Below, piece after piece: positions 30,147 through 38,158 of a stretch of 38,482 nt of DNA (the stretch's first letter is position 1; each line of letters begins with the position of its first letter). The position numbers and the translations under genes are program-made. The notes beneath the pieces were generated by a model. The model saw nothing but the letters and a program-made list of their open reading frames with translations. It had not been told where the DNA came from and did not search any database. The stretch covers positions 1-38,482 of the IMG/VR virus record IMGVR_UViG_3300042806_000067; one strand, 5' to 3'. The stretch comes from a virus.

Positions 30147-31349
30147 ATGGCTAATGCCTATACAGGTACAGGTTCCGCTACACTTGGCGGTACCTCTGGT
30201 GGCGCAGGTCTAGTCCAGCAAGCGTATGACCGCTTATTGGAGTTCGCTCTCCGTTCTGAACCACTAATTCGTTCAGTCGCAGATAAAACACCTGCCCGTC
30301 AATCAATCCCAGGTTCAACCGTAGTTCTACAGAAGTACGTTGACTTGGCAAAAAATACTACTGCTCTGACAGAAACAACTGACCCAGACGCAGTAGCACT
30401 ATCAACACCAACAACAGTTTCTATTACTCTTAACGAGTACGGTAACTCAGTGTTGGTAACACGTGCGTTGGAACTATTCAGCCTTGCTGATGTAGACCCA
30501 GCAATCGCAAACATTATCGCTTACAACCTAGCAGATTCTATTGATGAAGTAGCAATGACAACATTGCGTGGCGGAACCAATAAAATTTTTGGTGGAACTC
30601 GTACATCAACTGCAACTCTTACAGCATCAGATACAATTGACTCAGCAGATATCCGTAAGGCTATTGCTAAGTTACGTTCTGCTAAGGCTGTAGCACGCAA
30701 GGGTTCACTATACTGGGCTGGTATCCACCCAGAAGTATCACATGACCTACGTGCAGAGTCATCATCTGGCCAAGGCTGGCTACTTCCTAACCAATACGGT
30801 TCTTCACAGGACCGCATCTGGGCTGGAGAAATTGGTAACTACGAAGGTGCATTCTATATTGAATCACCACGTCTTTACTCAGCCAAAGATGGTGCTGACC
30901 AATCAACATTAGCAACAACAGCAGTAACAGTAGCAGGAACATCAGCAGGATTTACATTCGGCGTTGCTTCTTCTGCAGTAATTGCTAGCCGTGCTGAGGT
31001 TGGAGATAAGATTTCAGGAACAGGTATTGCAAGTTCTGCAAAGATTACTGCTATTAGCACCACAGGTTCAACAACTACAATTACTGTAGATGTTGCTAAC
31101 ACTGCTGCTGTAACAGCAACAACAGTTGTAACCGTAACTCCTGTAACTCGTGTATTTAACACAATTATCTGTGGACAGCAAGCAATGGCACAAGCCGTTG
31201 CCGAAGAGCCACATGTAGTTATTGGACCAGTAGTTGACAAGTTAATGCGTCATCGCCCAATGGGTTGGTATGGCGTTCTTGGCTTTGCTCGCTACCGTGA
31301 AGAAGCACTGTATCGAATCGAAACAGGTTCATCAATCGCTGCTCTTTAG
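30147..31349 (+). CDS. major capsid protein, N4-gp56 family, with an inserted beta domain
   Basis: A 400-aa protein preceded by GGAGGTG. It shows the N4-gp56 family layout: GLVQQAYDRLLEFALRSEPL (21-40), the IPGSTVVLQKYVDLAKN strand (54-70), VSITLNEYGNSVLVTRALEL (91-110), HPEVSHDLRAE (194-204) and a C-terminal VFNTIICGQQAMAQAV (336-351) then PMGWYGVLGFARYREEALYR. Residues about 247-335 are a Thr/Ser/Val-rich insertion (VGDKISGTGIASSAKITAIS, then TTITVDVANTAAV) that looks like an added beta-sandwich, probably on the capsid surface. It makes the shell. Confidence 0.9.
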   Translation: MANAYTGTGSATLGGTSGGAGLVQQAYDRLLEFALRSEPLIRSVADKTPARQSIPGSTVVLQKYVDLAKNTTALTETTDPDAVALSTPTTVSITLNEYGNSVLVTRALELFSLADVDPAIANIIAYNLADSIDEVAMTTLRGGTNKIFGGTRTSTATLTASDTIDSADIRKAIAKLRSAKAVARKGSLYWAGIHPEVSHDLRAESSSGQGWLLPNQYGSSQDRIWAGEIGNYEGAFYIESPRLYSAKDGADQSTLATTAVTVAGTSAGFTFGVASSAVIASRAEVGDKISGTGIASSAKITAISTTGSTTTITVDVANTAAVTATTVVTVTPVTRVFNTIICGQQAMAQAVAEEPHVVIGPVVDKLMRHRPMGWYGVLGFARYREEALYRIETGSSIAAL

Positions 31350-31356
31350 TAGCAAT

Positions 31357-31384
31357 GAGGGGTGGGGCTTATACCCTACCCCTC
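31357..31384 (+). terminator. strong hairpin after the capsid gene (partial terminator candidate)
   Basis: GAGGGGT (31357-31363) with ACCCCTC (31378-31384), extended by an inner GGGG/CCCT helix (11 bp in total) and a 6-base loop. The following sequence TCTTAATAAAGG has only a weak U-tract. It may lower expression of downstream genes relative to capsid. Confidence 0.45.
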
Positions 31385-31402
31385 TCTTAATAAAGGACTT
31401 AA

Positions 31403-31672
31403 ATGACTACATACGTTTTTGATACACCAATAGTTAGAGAAGGTCCAGCGGGTGGACACCGCTTGTTTTACTTTTATAAATTAAATCGTGGTATAACTAT
31501 TATTCGTGATAATGGTACATACAAGCAAGTACGTTATCTAGTAGATGAAGACTTAAAGAGTTACCAAGAAGTTTATCTTGGAGGACATCGTCACATAGTT
31601 GACGAAGATGCTAAAACAAGATTAATTGCAGGCAATGTTGGAGTTACAGAGGCTAACTTTACAGCACAGTAG
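31403..31672 (+). CDS. hypothetical small head protein
   Basis: An 89-aa beta-rich protein (MTTYVFDTPIVREGPAGGHR, then YKLNRGITIIRDNGTYKQV). The strand pattern FYKLNRGITIIRDNG...RYLVDEDLKSYQEVYLGGH resembles small structural proteins next to N4-gp56 capsids. It lies just after the capsid gene with an AAAGGAC ribosome-binding site. A head-decoration or completion role is inferred from position only. Confidence 0.55.
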   Translation: MTTYVFDTPIVREGPAGGHRLFYFYKLNRGITIIRDNGTYKQVRYLVDEDLKSYQEVYLGGHRHIVDEDAKTRLIAGNVGVTEANFTAQ

Positions 31673-31680
31673 GGGGCAAT

Positions 31681-32130
31681 ATGGAGTGCGACCACAAGAG
31701 CAAAGTTCTTGGTTGGGCTTATGAATTAAAAGATGGTCAGATGAATCAGTATGTATCCTTATATGGATGCACTGAGTGTGATGCTACATCACCTAAACCA
31801 TTTGTAAGTAAAGAAGAAGTTTATGTAACAGACCATAGTAATTGTCATCTTGACCCTTGCTTTGGATGCAAGGCTAAAGGATTACAGTTGAGCACAGGCG
31901 ATGCTAATGGAAGAGCGGCTATGCCAAAGCGTAAGTGGGAAGGCGAACTACAAGCCTATAGAGATGCCCGTAGACAAGGTATCCAACCAGCAGGAACCAC
32001 TATGGCTAAGATAGAAGCAGCACATAAAGCATCAGAGAATTTGGGAAGGGCTTACAACGCTGAGAAGGACCCAAATGCTAAACATATAGATAAAAAAACC
32101 GCTAAAACAATCAACGAACTAGGAGCATAA
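31681..32130 (+). CDS. zinc-ribbon-like hypothetical protein
   Basis: A 149-aa protein with YGCTECDAT and HLDPCFGCKAKGL, that is two CxxC pairs, plus CDH near the N-terminus (Cys3), all in the first 65 residues. The C-terminal half is basic and helical (MPKRKWEGELQAYRDARRQG, then NAKHIDKKTAKTINEL). AGGGGGCAAT precedes the ATG. The layout, zinc domain plus charged tail, recurs near small basic proteins. No family recognised. Confidence 0.55.
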   Translation: MECDHKSKVLGWAYELKDGQMNQYVSLYGCTECDATSPKPFVSKEEVYVTDHSNCHLDPCFGCKAKGLQLSTGDANGRAAMPKRKWEGELQAYRDARRQGIQPAGTTMAKIEAAHKASENLGRAYNAEKDPNAKHIDKKTAKTINELGA

Positions 32131-32131
32131 T

Positions 32132-32278
32132 ATGCCAATGGTAAACGGAAAAGAATATTCATACGGTCCAAAAGGAATGGCTATGGCAAAGAAAGCAGCC
32201 AAGAAGTCAGGCAAGAAGATGGTTATGAAAAAAGGTGTAAAGAAAATGACCATGAAAAAAATGGGTAAGAAGAAGTAA
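32132..32278 (+). CDS. 48-aa Lys-rich protein
   Basis: A very basic peptide with 17 Lys in 48 residues, including MAKKAAKKSGKKMVMKK and a C-terminal MKKMGKKK. It begins PMVNGKEYSYGPKG. AGGAGCATAAT precedes the ATG at 32132 and its stop overlaps the next ATG. It looks like a histone-like nucleic-acid binder. First of six consecutive small basic proteins. Confidence 0.65.
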   Translation: MPMVNGKEYSYGPKGMAMAKKAAKKSGKKMVMKKGVKKMTMKKMGKKK

Positions 32279-32514
32279 TGAAAGGTAAGCCTAAGGCAAG
32301 ACCAACAATGGTAAATTCAGGTCGTAAAAAGCCAGGTGTTGGGCCTAGAAAAAAACTTACAGGCAATGATGCTATCAAGGAGTTTCAAAAACAGATATCT
32401 CCTAAAGGCATGGCAGGGGCCGAGGCTTCTGCTAAAAAAGCAATTGAGAAAAAGTATCCAGGATTGTTTATACCTGAAACTAAAATTTCACCACCTAGAC
32501 TTAAGCGTAAGTAA
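32278..32514 (+). CDS. basic 78-aa hypothetical protein
   Basis: A Lys/Arg/Pro-rich protein (MKGKPKARPTMVNSGRKKPG at the start, TKISPPRLKRK at the end) with a helical middle (NDAIKEFQKQISPKGMAGAE). One-base overlaps with both neighbours. No family recognised. Confidence 0.6.
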   Translation: MKGKPKARPTMVNSGRKKPGVGPRKKLTGNDAIKEFQKQISPKGMAGAEASAKKAIEKKYPGLFIPETKISPPRLKRK

Positions 32515-32675
32515 TGGCATCATCTGGTAGTTATAAACGCCATGATGGTTTTAACTCAATTCAAATTAAAGATGGCCTAGTGGTTCGTATGGGCAAAAAT
32601 GGAATCATTAGGTCTGTTCTTGGAAGGTACGGGGAGTATGGCAAAGACAGCAGCATGGCAAAGAAAAGAAGGTAA
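32514..32675 (+). CDS. 53-aa basic hypothetical protein
   Basis: A short ORF starting in TAATG with the preceding stop. The product (SGSYKRHDGFNSIQIKDGLV, then RMGKNGIIRSVLGRYGEYGK) is basic and mixed alpha/beta, ending MAKKRR. It overlaps the start of the next gene by 38 bases. Ordered codon use and TAATG coupling support it. Confidence 0.5.
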   Translation: MASSGSYKRHDGFNSIQIKDGLVVRMGKNGIIRSVLGRYGEYGKDSSMAKKRR

Positions 32676-32934
32676 AAACCCTAAGGGTGGGCTTAATGCC
32701 AAGGGCAGAGCATCCTATAAGGGTGGAACCCTCAAGGCACCTGTAAAGAGCGGGGATAACCCCCGTAGAGCCTCATTCTTGGCCCGTATGGGCGGGATGC
32801 CAGGACCTGAACGTAAGCCTGATGGGTCACCAACAAGATTACTACTATCTCTGCAAGCCTGGGGTGCTAGTTCAAAGGCTGATGCTAAGGCTAAGGCAGC
32901 AGCAATCTCTAAAAGAAATAAGAGTAAAAAATAA
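32638..32934 (+). CDS. basic DUF6321-like protein
   Basis: A 98-aa protein starting at ATG 32638 (GGGGAG immediately upstream); an in-frame start at 32599 is less likely. It has the conserved string WQRKEGKNPKGGLNAKGRAS, then LKAPVKSGDNPRRASFLARM and RLLLSLQAWGASSKADAKAK, which I associate with DUF6321 in aquatic phages. It is strongly basic and ends in Lys-rich sequence. Role unknown; nucleic-acid binding in the capsid is a reasonable idea. Confidence 0.65.
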   Translation: MAKTAAWQRKEGKNPKGGLNAKGRASYKGGTLKAPVKSGDNPRRASFLARMGGMPGPERKPDGSPTRLLLSLQAWGASSKADAKAKAAAISKRNKSKK

Positions 32935-33119
32935 TGCCAACAAAAAAGGTTAAATCTAAAGTTAATCAGGCTGGTAACTATACCAAGCCTGGCATGAGAG
33001 CATCATTGTTTAAGAAAATTAAGGCTGGTTCTAAGGGCGGAGACCCAGGGGAATGGTCAGCACGTAAGGCGCAATTACTTGCTGTGCAATACAAGAAGGC
33101 TGGCGGAGGATACAAGTAA
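32934..33119 (+). CDS. basic 61-aa protein (SARKAQLLA type)
   Basis: A Lys/Gly-rich protein with MRASLFKKIKAGSKGGDPGE followed by WSARKAQLLAVQYKKAGGGYK. The KGGDPGEWSARKAQLLA motif is familiar from small conserved proteins of many aquatic phages and bacteria (DUF5872-like). One-base overlaps with both neighbours. Function unknown. Confidence 0.6.
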   Translation: MPTKKVKSKVNQAGNYTKPGMRASLFKKIKAGSKGGDPGEWSARKAQLLAVQYKKAGGGYK

Positions 33120-33355
33120 TGGCACTTGCTAAATCTCAGAAGTCTTTAAAAGATTGGACTGCACAGAAGTGGAAAACTTCTGACGGTAAACCATCTAAGG
33201 GCAAGAAAAGATATCTACCTGAGAAAGCGTGGGCTGCATTAAGTCCTGCCGAAAAGGCTGCAACCAATAAGGCTAAGGCTGCGGGTAATAAACGGGGCAA
33301 ACAATTTGTTAAGCAACCAAAACCAATAGCCAAAAAAACATCTAAGTACAGATAA
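33119..33355 (+). CDS. basic 78-aa hypothetical protein (KSLKDWTAQKW type)
   Basis: A Lys-rich protein: KSLKDWTAQKWKTSDGKPSK, then RYLPEKAWAALSPAEKAATN and a basic tail ending PKPIAKKTSKYR. This organisation, a WT.QKW..SDGKPS motif followed by RYLPEKA, is widely conserved in small phage proteins. Last of the basic cluster, 11 bases before the adaptor gene. Confidence 0.6.
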   Translation: MALAKSQKSLKDWTAQKWKTSDGKPSKGKKRYLPEKAWAALSPAEKAATNKAKAAGNKRGKQFVKQPKPIAKKTSKYR

Positions 33356-33366
33356 GGTAAATTATA

Positions 33367-34281
33367 GTGTCTACTCTAAATAATATGGTTGATGAAGTTC
33401 TTATTAACCTTGCTGGCTATACCCTACAGCAGGATAAGTCTACACATCTTACTGCAACATTAGCCACTACAACATCTACCATTGCTAGCCCTACAATTTT
33501 ACAACTTGCAAGTACAGACCTTGGTAAAGGTACTATTGAAATTGGTGAAGAATTATTATGGGTTGATTCATTTGACCGTATTGCTAGTACGGCAACTATA
33601 TCCCCGTATGGTCGTGGCTATCTAGGTACCACACCATCTACCGCTGCTGCTGGAAGCAGGGTTGTTATTAGCCCAACTTTCCCACGCTACGTAGTAAAGC
33701 GTGCCATCAATGACACAGTTCGAGCATTAGGTTCATCTATCTTTGCAGTTAAGCAGACAACCTTTACATATAATGCAGCAGTTAGTACCTATGAATTAGA
33801 GAATTTAAATATTAGAAACATATTGACAATGCACTGGGAAAGCATTGGTCCATCTAAAGAATGGATTCGTGTTAAAAGATTTGACTTTGATGCACTACCA
33901 GAGATTACTACTTGGGGTGCTACATCACAAACAGTAACCATTGGAGATATTATTACTCCTGGTAGAACTGTAAAGGTTGTATATGCAACTGAACCAACAG
34001 CACTATCTACTAACTCAGATGTATTTACAACAACAACTGGATTACCTGAGTCTGTTAGAGACGTGGTAATTCTTGGTGCTGCATATAGATTACTTACCTA
34101 TCTTGACCCAGCCCGTGCTGCAATGGTTAGCCCACAAGCAGATGAGACAGATTCAAAGCGTCCATTTGGTTCATCTGGAAATGCAACACGACAACTCTTC
34201 GCACTATACACACAGCGCTTGGCCGAGGAAACAAAAGCACAACAGCAACAGTACCCAGCCCGAGTTCACTACAGCCGATAG
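33367..34281 (+). CDS. head-tail adaptor / tail tubular protein A-like
   Basis: A 304-aa protein starting at GTG with AAGGTAA upstream. The N-terminal helix MVDEVLINLAGYTLQQDKS, the helix YVVKRAINDTVRALGSSIFA, and the C-terminal LPESVRDVVILGAAYRLLTY with helix RQLFALYTQRLAEETKAQQQ match podoviral adaptors (T7 gp11-like). Residues about 28-115 form an inserted beta domain (GTIEIGEELLWVDSFDRIAS, then ISPYGRGYLGTT) similar to the N-terminal domain of the 734-aa fibre. It should connect portal and tail. Confidence 0.7.
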   Translation: MSTLNNMVDEVLINLAGYTLQQDKSTHLTATLATTTSTIASPTILQLASTDLGKGTIEIGEELLWVDSFDRIASTATISPYGRGYLGTTPSTAAAGSRVVISPTFPRYVVKRAINDTVRALGSSIFAVKQTTFTYNAAVSTYELENLNIRNILTMHWESIGPSKEWIRVKRFDFDALPEITTWGATSQTVTIGDIITPGRTVKVVYATEPTALSTNSDVFTTTTGLPESVRDVVILGAAYRLLTYLDPARAAMVSPQADETDSKRPFGSSGNATRQLFALYTQRLAEETKAQQQQYPARVHYSR

Positions 34282-34289
34282 GAACATAA

Positions 34290-36494
34290 ATGACAACACG
34301 CAAATACTCATCCCGTTCACAACAGACTACATTAACATCAGCCATTACGGCTGGTGCTACTACTATGGTTGTTGGTTCTGGTACATCACTACTAGGTGGT
34401 GCAACAGTAACTGGAGCCGAAAGATTCACAGTAGTAATTGACCCAGATACAGCCCTTGAAGAAATTGTAGATGTCAGCGGGGTATCAACTAATACCCTAA
34501 CCATAGTACGTGGTATTGAAGTTGGTGGTACAGGTCAGGCTCACTCTGCTGGTGCAGTGGTTAGACACATGGCTATTGGCCGTGACTATCGTGAGGCCAA
34601 CCTACATATTGAAGCATCGGCTGCTTACAATGATGGAACTGCTACCCACACTTTACATGGTATTGATTCTGCTGAAGGTGATGTAGTAGGTACAGATAAG
34701 ACTCAAACTCTTACAAACAAAACTTTAACAAGCCCTAAGATTAATGAGAACGTAGCATTAACTGCAACCTCTACAGAACTTAATATCTTAGATGGTGTTA
34801 CCGCAAGTGCTGCTGAACTTAACATACTAGACGGAGTAACCGCTTCTGCTGCAGAACTTAATATCCTTGATGGAGTTACTGCTTCTGCTGCTGAGTTAAA
34901 TATTCTTGATGGTGCTACTTTATCAGTAACCGAACTTAACTATGTAGATGGCGTAACTTCTGCAATCCAAACACAAATAGATGCTAAGGCTCCTATTGCT
35001 AGCCCTACATTTACTGGCACAGTTACCCTACCTACCAGCACAGTAACTAGTGCTATGATTTCTGATGGTACTATTGAAAACGTAGACATTAGTGCATCTG
35101 CTGGTATTACTTATGGTAAATTAAGCCTTAACAGTTCTATTACTTCTGCTGACTTAGTAGATGGAACTATCGTCAATGCTGATATTAATGCTAGTGCTGC
35201 TATTGCACTTAGCAAGTTAGCAACTGACCCACTAGCCCGTGCTAACCATACAGGTACACAGACAGCCTCAACTATCTCAGACTTTGATACACAGGTACGT
35301 ACATCTCGTTTAGACCAGATGGCTGCGCCTACTGCTGCCGTACCATTAAATGCTCAAAAGATTACAGGACTTGCAGACCCAACTAATGCTCAAGATGCAG
35401 TAACTCTTAATTACATTACAACTCAAAAGGGTGCAGTAAATGGTATCGCATCTCTAGATGGTTCTGGATTAATTCCTACTAATCAGTTGCCTGCATTAGC
35501 AATTACCGAAACATCAGTAGTTGTTTCACAGGCTGCAATGCTTGCACTTACCGCACAGGTTGGTGATGTTGCAGTTCGAACAGATGTTAACAAATCATTT
35601 ATCCTTACAGCATCTCCTGCTACCACATTAGGTAACTGGCAAGAGTTATTAACTCCAACAGATGCAGTTCTTTCTGTTGATGGTAATACTGGTGCAGTTA
35701 GCCTTTCAGGTACATATCTAAATAGAACTACTGGAACATTATTAGGTAACCTTGCTGCAGGTGGATTTAAAGTAACTGGTCTTGGTACTCCAACATCAGA
35801 TGCTGATGCAGCAACTAAGGTCTATGTAGACGCCGTTGCTGGTTCTGCTACTGCTGCTGCAGCCTCTGCTTCTGCCGCTGCTACAACCTATGATAACTTT
35901 GATGATAGATACCTAGGTGCTAAGTCAACTGCCCCTACACTAGACAATGATGGCAATGCGCTTTTAACTGGTGCTCTATATTGGAACTCAGTATCTAATA
36001 CTATGTTTGCTTGGTCAGGTTCTGCTTGGGGTTCTATTTCCTCTACTGCAGAAATCTTCCGTTATAAGTATGTAGCAACTGGCGGAGAGACCTCAGTGTC
36101 TGGAGCAGATGCTAATGGTCTAACACTTTCATACCTAGCAGGTAAAGAGCAGGTATATCTAAATGGTGTTCTATTAGTTCGTGGTACAGATTACACAGCA
36201 TCTAATGGAACTAGCATTACATCTTTAGCAGCATTGGCTGCATCTGATATACTTGAGGTAATTACATTTACCGCATTTGATTTGGCTACAGCAATTTCTA
36301 ATACAGTCTTTGATGCTAAAGGCGATTTGATTGTAGGAACTGCTGCAGATACACCAGGCAAATTAACTGTTGGGGTAGATGGATATTACTTAAAGGCTAA
36401 CTCAGGAACTGCAACAGGACTTGAGTGGGCAGCATTAACAGTACCACCAGCAGACGATGACCAACCAATACTAGCCGCACAAATATTCGGATAA
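34290..36494 (+). CDS. tail fibre/tail spike-like protein
   Basis: A 734-aa beta-rich protein. The N-terminal ~100 residues form a virion-attachment-like domain (RFTVVIDPDTALEEIVDVSG, then LTIVRGIEVGGTGQAHSAGA). Then follow HTLHGIDSAEGDVVGTDKTQ, five 13-residue repeats of the type TELNILDGVTASA (34773-34967), and shaft segments such as ISDFDTQVRTSRLDQMAAPT and KVTGLGTPTSDADAATKVYV. The C-terminus has DAKGDLIVGTAADTPG, also found in the fibre at the right edge. It should bind the host surface. Confidence 0.8.
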   Translation: MTTRKYSSRSQQTTLTSAITAGATTMVVGSGTSLLGGATVTGAERFTVVIDPDTALEEIVDVSGVSTNTLTIVRGIEVGGTGQAHSAGAVVRHMAIGRDYREANLHIEASAAYNDGTATHTLHGIDSAEGDVVGTDKTQTLTNKTLTSPKINENVALTATSTELNILDGVTASAAELNILDGVTASAAELNILDGVTASAAELNILDGATLSVTELNYVDGVTSAIQTQIDAKAPIASPTFTGTVTLPTSTVTSAMISDGTIENVDISASAGITYGKLSLNSSITSADLVDGTIVNADINASAAIALSKLATDPLARANHTGTQTASTISDFDTQVRTSRLDQMAAPTAAVPLNAQKITGLADPTNAQDAVTLNYITTQKGAVNGIASLDGSGLIPTNQLPALAITETSVVVSQAAMLALTAQVGDVAVRTDVNKSFILTASPATTLGNWQELLTPTDAVLSVDGNTGAVSLSGTYLNRTTGTLLGNLAAGGFKVTGLGTPTSDADAATKVYVDAVAGSATAAAASASAAATTYDNFDDRYLGAKSTAPTLDNDGNALLTGALYWNSVSNTMFAWSGSAWGSISSTAEIFRYKYVATGGETSVSGADANGLTLSYLAGKEQVYLNGVLLVRGTDYTASNGTSITSLAALAASDILEVITFTAFDLATAISNTVFDAKGDLIVGTAADTPGKLTVGVDGYYLKANSGTATGLEWAALTVPPADDDQPILAAQIFG
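34773..34967 (+). repeat. five 39-bp repeats in the tail fibre gene
   Basis: The units at 34773, 34812, 34851, 34890 and 34929 encode TELNILDGVTASA, two copies of AELNILDGVTASA, AELNILDGATLSV and TELNYVDGVTSAI. They differ mostly at synonymous positions, so the protein repeat is kept while the DNA has diverged. Confidence 0.85.
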
Positions 36495-36504
36495 GGAAAA
36501 TACA

Positions 36505-36852
36505 ATGGCAACATTTACAAAACTAAAACTTAGTGGTTCAACAGATGGTAAAGCCATCAAGGTTGTTCAAACTGCTACAGCAGGAACAACTATTCATACA
36601 GCACACGCAACAGCCCTTGATGAGATTTGGCTATACGCACATAACTCATCTGCTGCAACAGTAAAACTTACCCTTGAGTGGGGTGAGGCTGCTGCTCCAG
36701 ATGGCAACATTGAGATTAATATTGGTGCTGAAGGTACAGGACTTGTCCTTGTATCTCCTGGACTTTTACTAACAAACTCACTTGTAGTTAAAGCATTTGC
36801 TGCAACTGCTAACGTAATTACTCTTACAGGTTATGTGAACAGGATTGCTTAA
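36505..36852 (+). CDS. small beta-rich tail-module protein
   Basis: A 115-aa protein with a jelly-roll-like strand pattern (TKLKLSGSTDGKAIKVVQTA, then IWLYAHNSSAATVKLTLEWG and VVKAFAATANVITLTGYVNR). AAGGAAAATACA precedes the ATG. It lies between a fibre and a Gly-rich adhesin, so it may be a fibre tip or collar protein. No family recognised beyond the fold-like pattern. Confidence 0.6.
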   Translation: MATFTKLKLSGSTDGKAIKVVQTATAGTTIHTAHATALDEIWLYAHNSSAATVKLTLEWGEAAAPDGNIEINIGAEGTGLVLVSPGLLLTNSLVVKAFAATANVITLTGYVNRIA

Positions 36853-37796
36853 TGTCAAGATATGGACAAAGAAGTAGATTAACTGGTGCTGCACAAGCCA
36901 ACTCTATTAACTCTTGGTTTGGTGGTGGATTTAATGCCCTACCATTAATTGCTGAGTTATTAGTAATCGCAGGTGGCGGTGGTGGTGGTGCAGATAAAGG
37001 AGGCGGCGGTGGTGCTGGCGGACTTTCATATCATTCAAGTAAAGTTCTTTCATTTACAAACACATACACAGTTACAGTCGGCTCAGGTGGTAGTGGTGGT
37101 ATTAGTGCTAGTAATAAATTAGGCGGAAACGGAAACAACTCAGTATTTGACACAATAATTTCCAACGGAGGCGGAGGCGGTGGTGGTGAAGCACCATATC
37201 GTAATTCATCAGCAGGTGGTTCATCGGGTGGTCCATCTCGTGATGGAACAATAGGTGCTGCAAATCAAGGAAATACTGGTGGTGCTACTGGTTTTGGCAA
37301 TTCAGGTGGTTCAGGTGCAGAGGGAATAACATTTAATTATTATGTTGGCGGAGGCGGTGGTGGTGCAGGTGCTGTTGGCGGAAATGCTAACGCTAACCCT
37401 GCTCCTTCTGGCGGTGCTGGAGTAAATACTTATTCATCTTGGGCATCTGCAACATCAACTGGTGCTAGTGGTTATTACGCAGGCGGTGGCGGCGCAGGTG
37501 GTTATTATGGTTCAGGTTCAATGTCAGGTGGCTCAGGCGGTGCTGGTGGTGGCGGAGCAGGCGGAGGCGGTGGCTCAGGCGGTGCTGGTGCTGGCTCGTC
37601 TGCAACTGCTACAACAGGCTCAGGCGGTGGCGGAGGTGGTGATTCTTCTAATGCTGGCTCTGGCGCAGGTGGAATTGTTATTTTTAGGACTGCTGGAACT
37701 TACACAGCAAGTGCTACAACAGGTTCACCTACTCGTGTAGAGAGTGGTGGATATACATATTATACCTGGACTGGAAATGGGAGTATAACAATATAA
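36852..37796 (+). CDS. glycine-rich receptor-binding adhesin-like protein
   Basis: A 314-aa protein. After a short N-terminus (MSRYGQRSRLTG) and the strand LIAELLVIAGGGGGG, it has many poly-Gly blocks (GGGGG, GGAGAVGG) separated by Ser/Ala/Asn-rich segments, and ends in IVIFRTAGTYTASATTG and YTYYTWTGNGSITI. The repeated Gly-rich strands fit a polyglycine-helix adhesin like the tail-tip adhesins of T-even phages, with variable loops contacting the receptor. One-base overlaps with both neighbours. Confidence 0.7.
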   Translation: MSRYGQRSRLTGAAQANSINSWFGGGFNALPLIAELLVIAGGGGGGADKGGGGGAGGLSYHSSKVLSFTNTYTVTVGSGGSGGISASNKLGGNGNNSVFDTIISNGGGGGGGEAPYRNSSAGGSSGGPSRDGTIGAANQGNTGGATGFGNSGGSGAEGITFNYYVGGGGGGAGAVGGNANANPAPSGGAGVNTYSSWASATSTGASGYYAGGGGAGGYYGSGSMSGGSGGAGGGGAGGGGGSGGAGAGSSATATTGSGGGGGGDSSNAGSGAGGIVIFRTAGTYTASATTGSPTRVESGGYTYYTWTGNGSITI

Positions 37797-38158
37797 TGGC
37801 ACACTTTGCTAAATTAGATGAGAACAACATAGTCCTTGAAGTTAATGTTGTAAACAATAATGCACTTGATGCATCTAATGAAGAAGCATCTGGTATTGAG
37901 TTCTTAACTCAATGGTCAGGTGGTTACTCTAATTGGAAACAAACCTCTTACAATGGCAACATACGTAAAAACTATGCAGGTATTGGTTATACCTATGATG
38001 CTACACGGGATGCTTTTATCCCACCTAAACCTTTTAACTCTTGGGTATTAGATGAAGATACTTGCCAATGGCAAGCACCTACACCTTATCCAACAGATGG
38101 TAAATCTTACTACTGGTCAGAGGATGACCTATCTTGGAGGGAAATAACAAATGACTAA
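37796..38158 (+). CDS. conserved tail-fibre-associated protein
   Basis: A 120-aa protein: MAHFAKLDENNIVLEVNVVN, then WKQTSYNGNIRKNYAGIGYT, YDATRDAFIPPKPFNSWVLD and QWQAPTPYPTDGKSYYWSED. This W/Y/P-rich arrangement is common in small proteins adjacent to fibres in aquatic phages. Probably a small fibre or chaperone. It overlaps the next ATG by 8 bases. Confidence 0.65.
   Translation: MAHFAKLDENNIVLEVNVVNNNALDASNEEASGIEFLTQWSGGYSNWKQTSYNGNIRKNYAGIGYTYDATRDAFIPPKPFNSWVLDEDTCQWQAPTPYPTDGKSYYWSEDDLSWREITND

Noticed and set aside
37462-37740. Plus-strand 92-aa ORF rich in Val, Ala and Gln inside the Gly-rich gene.
   Set aside because: It is a frame-shifted reading of GGN repeats; the overlapping Gly-rich frame fits the tail module and has proper overlaps.
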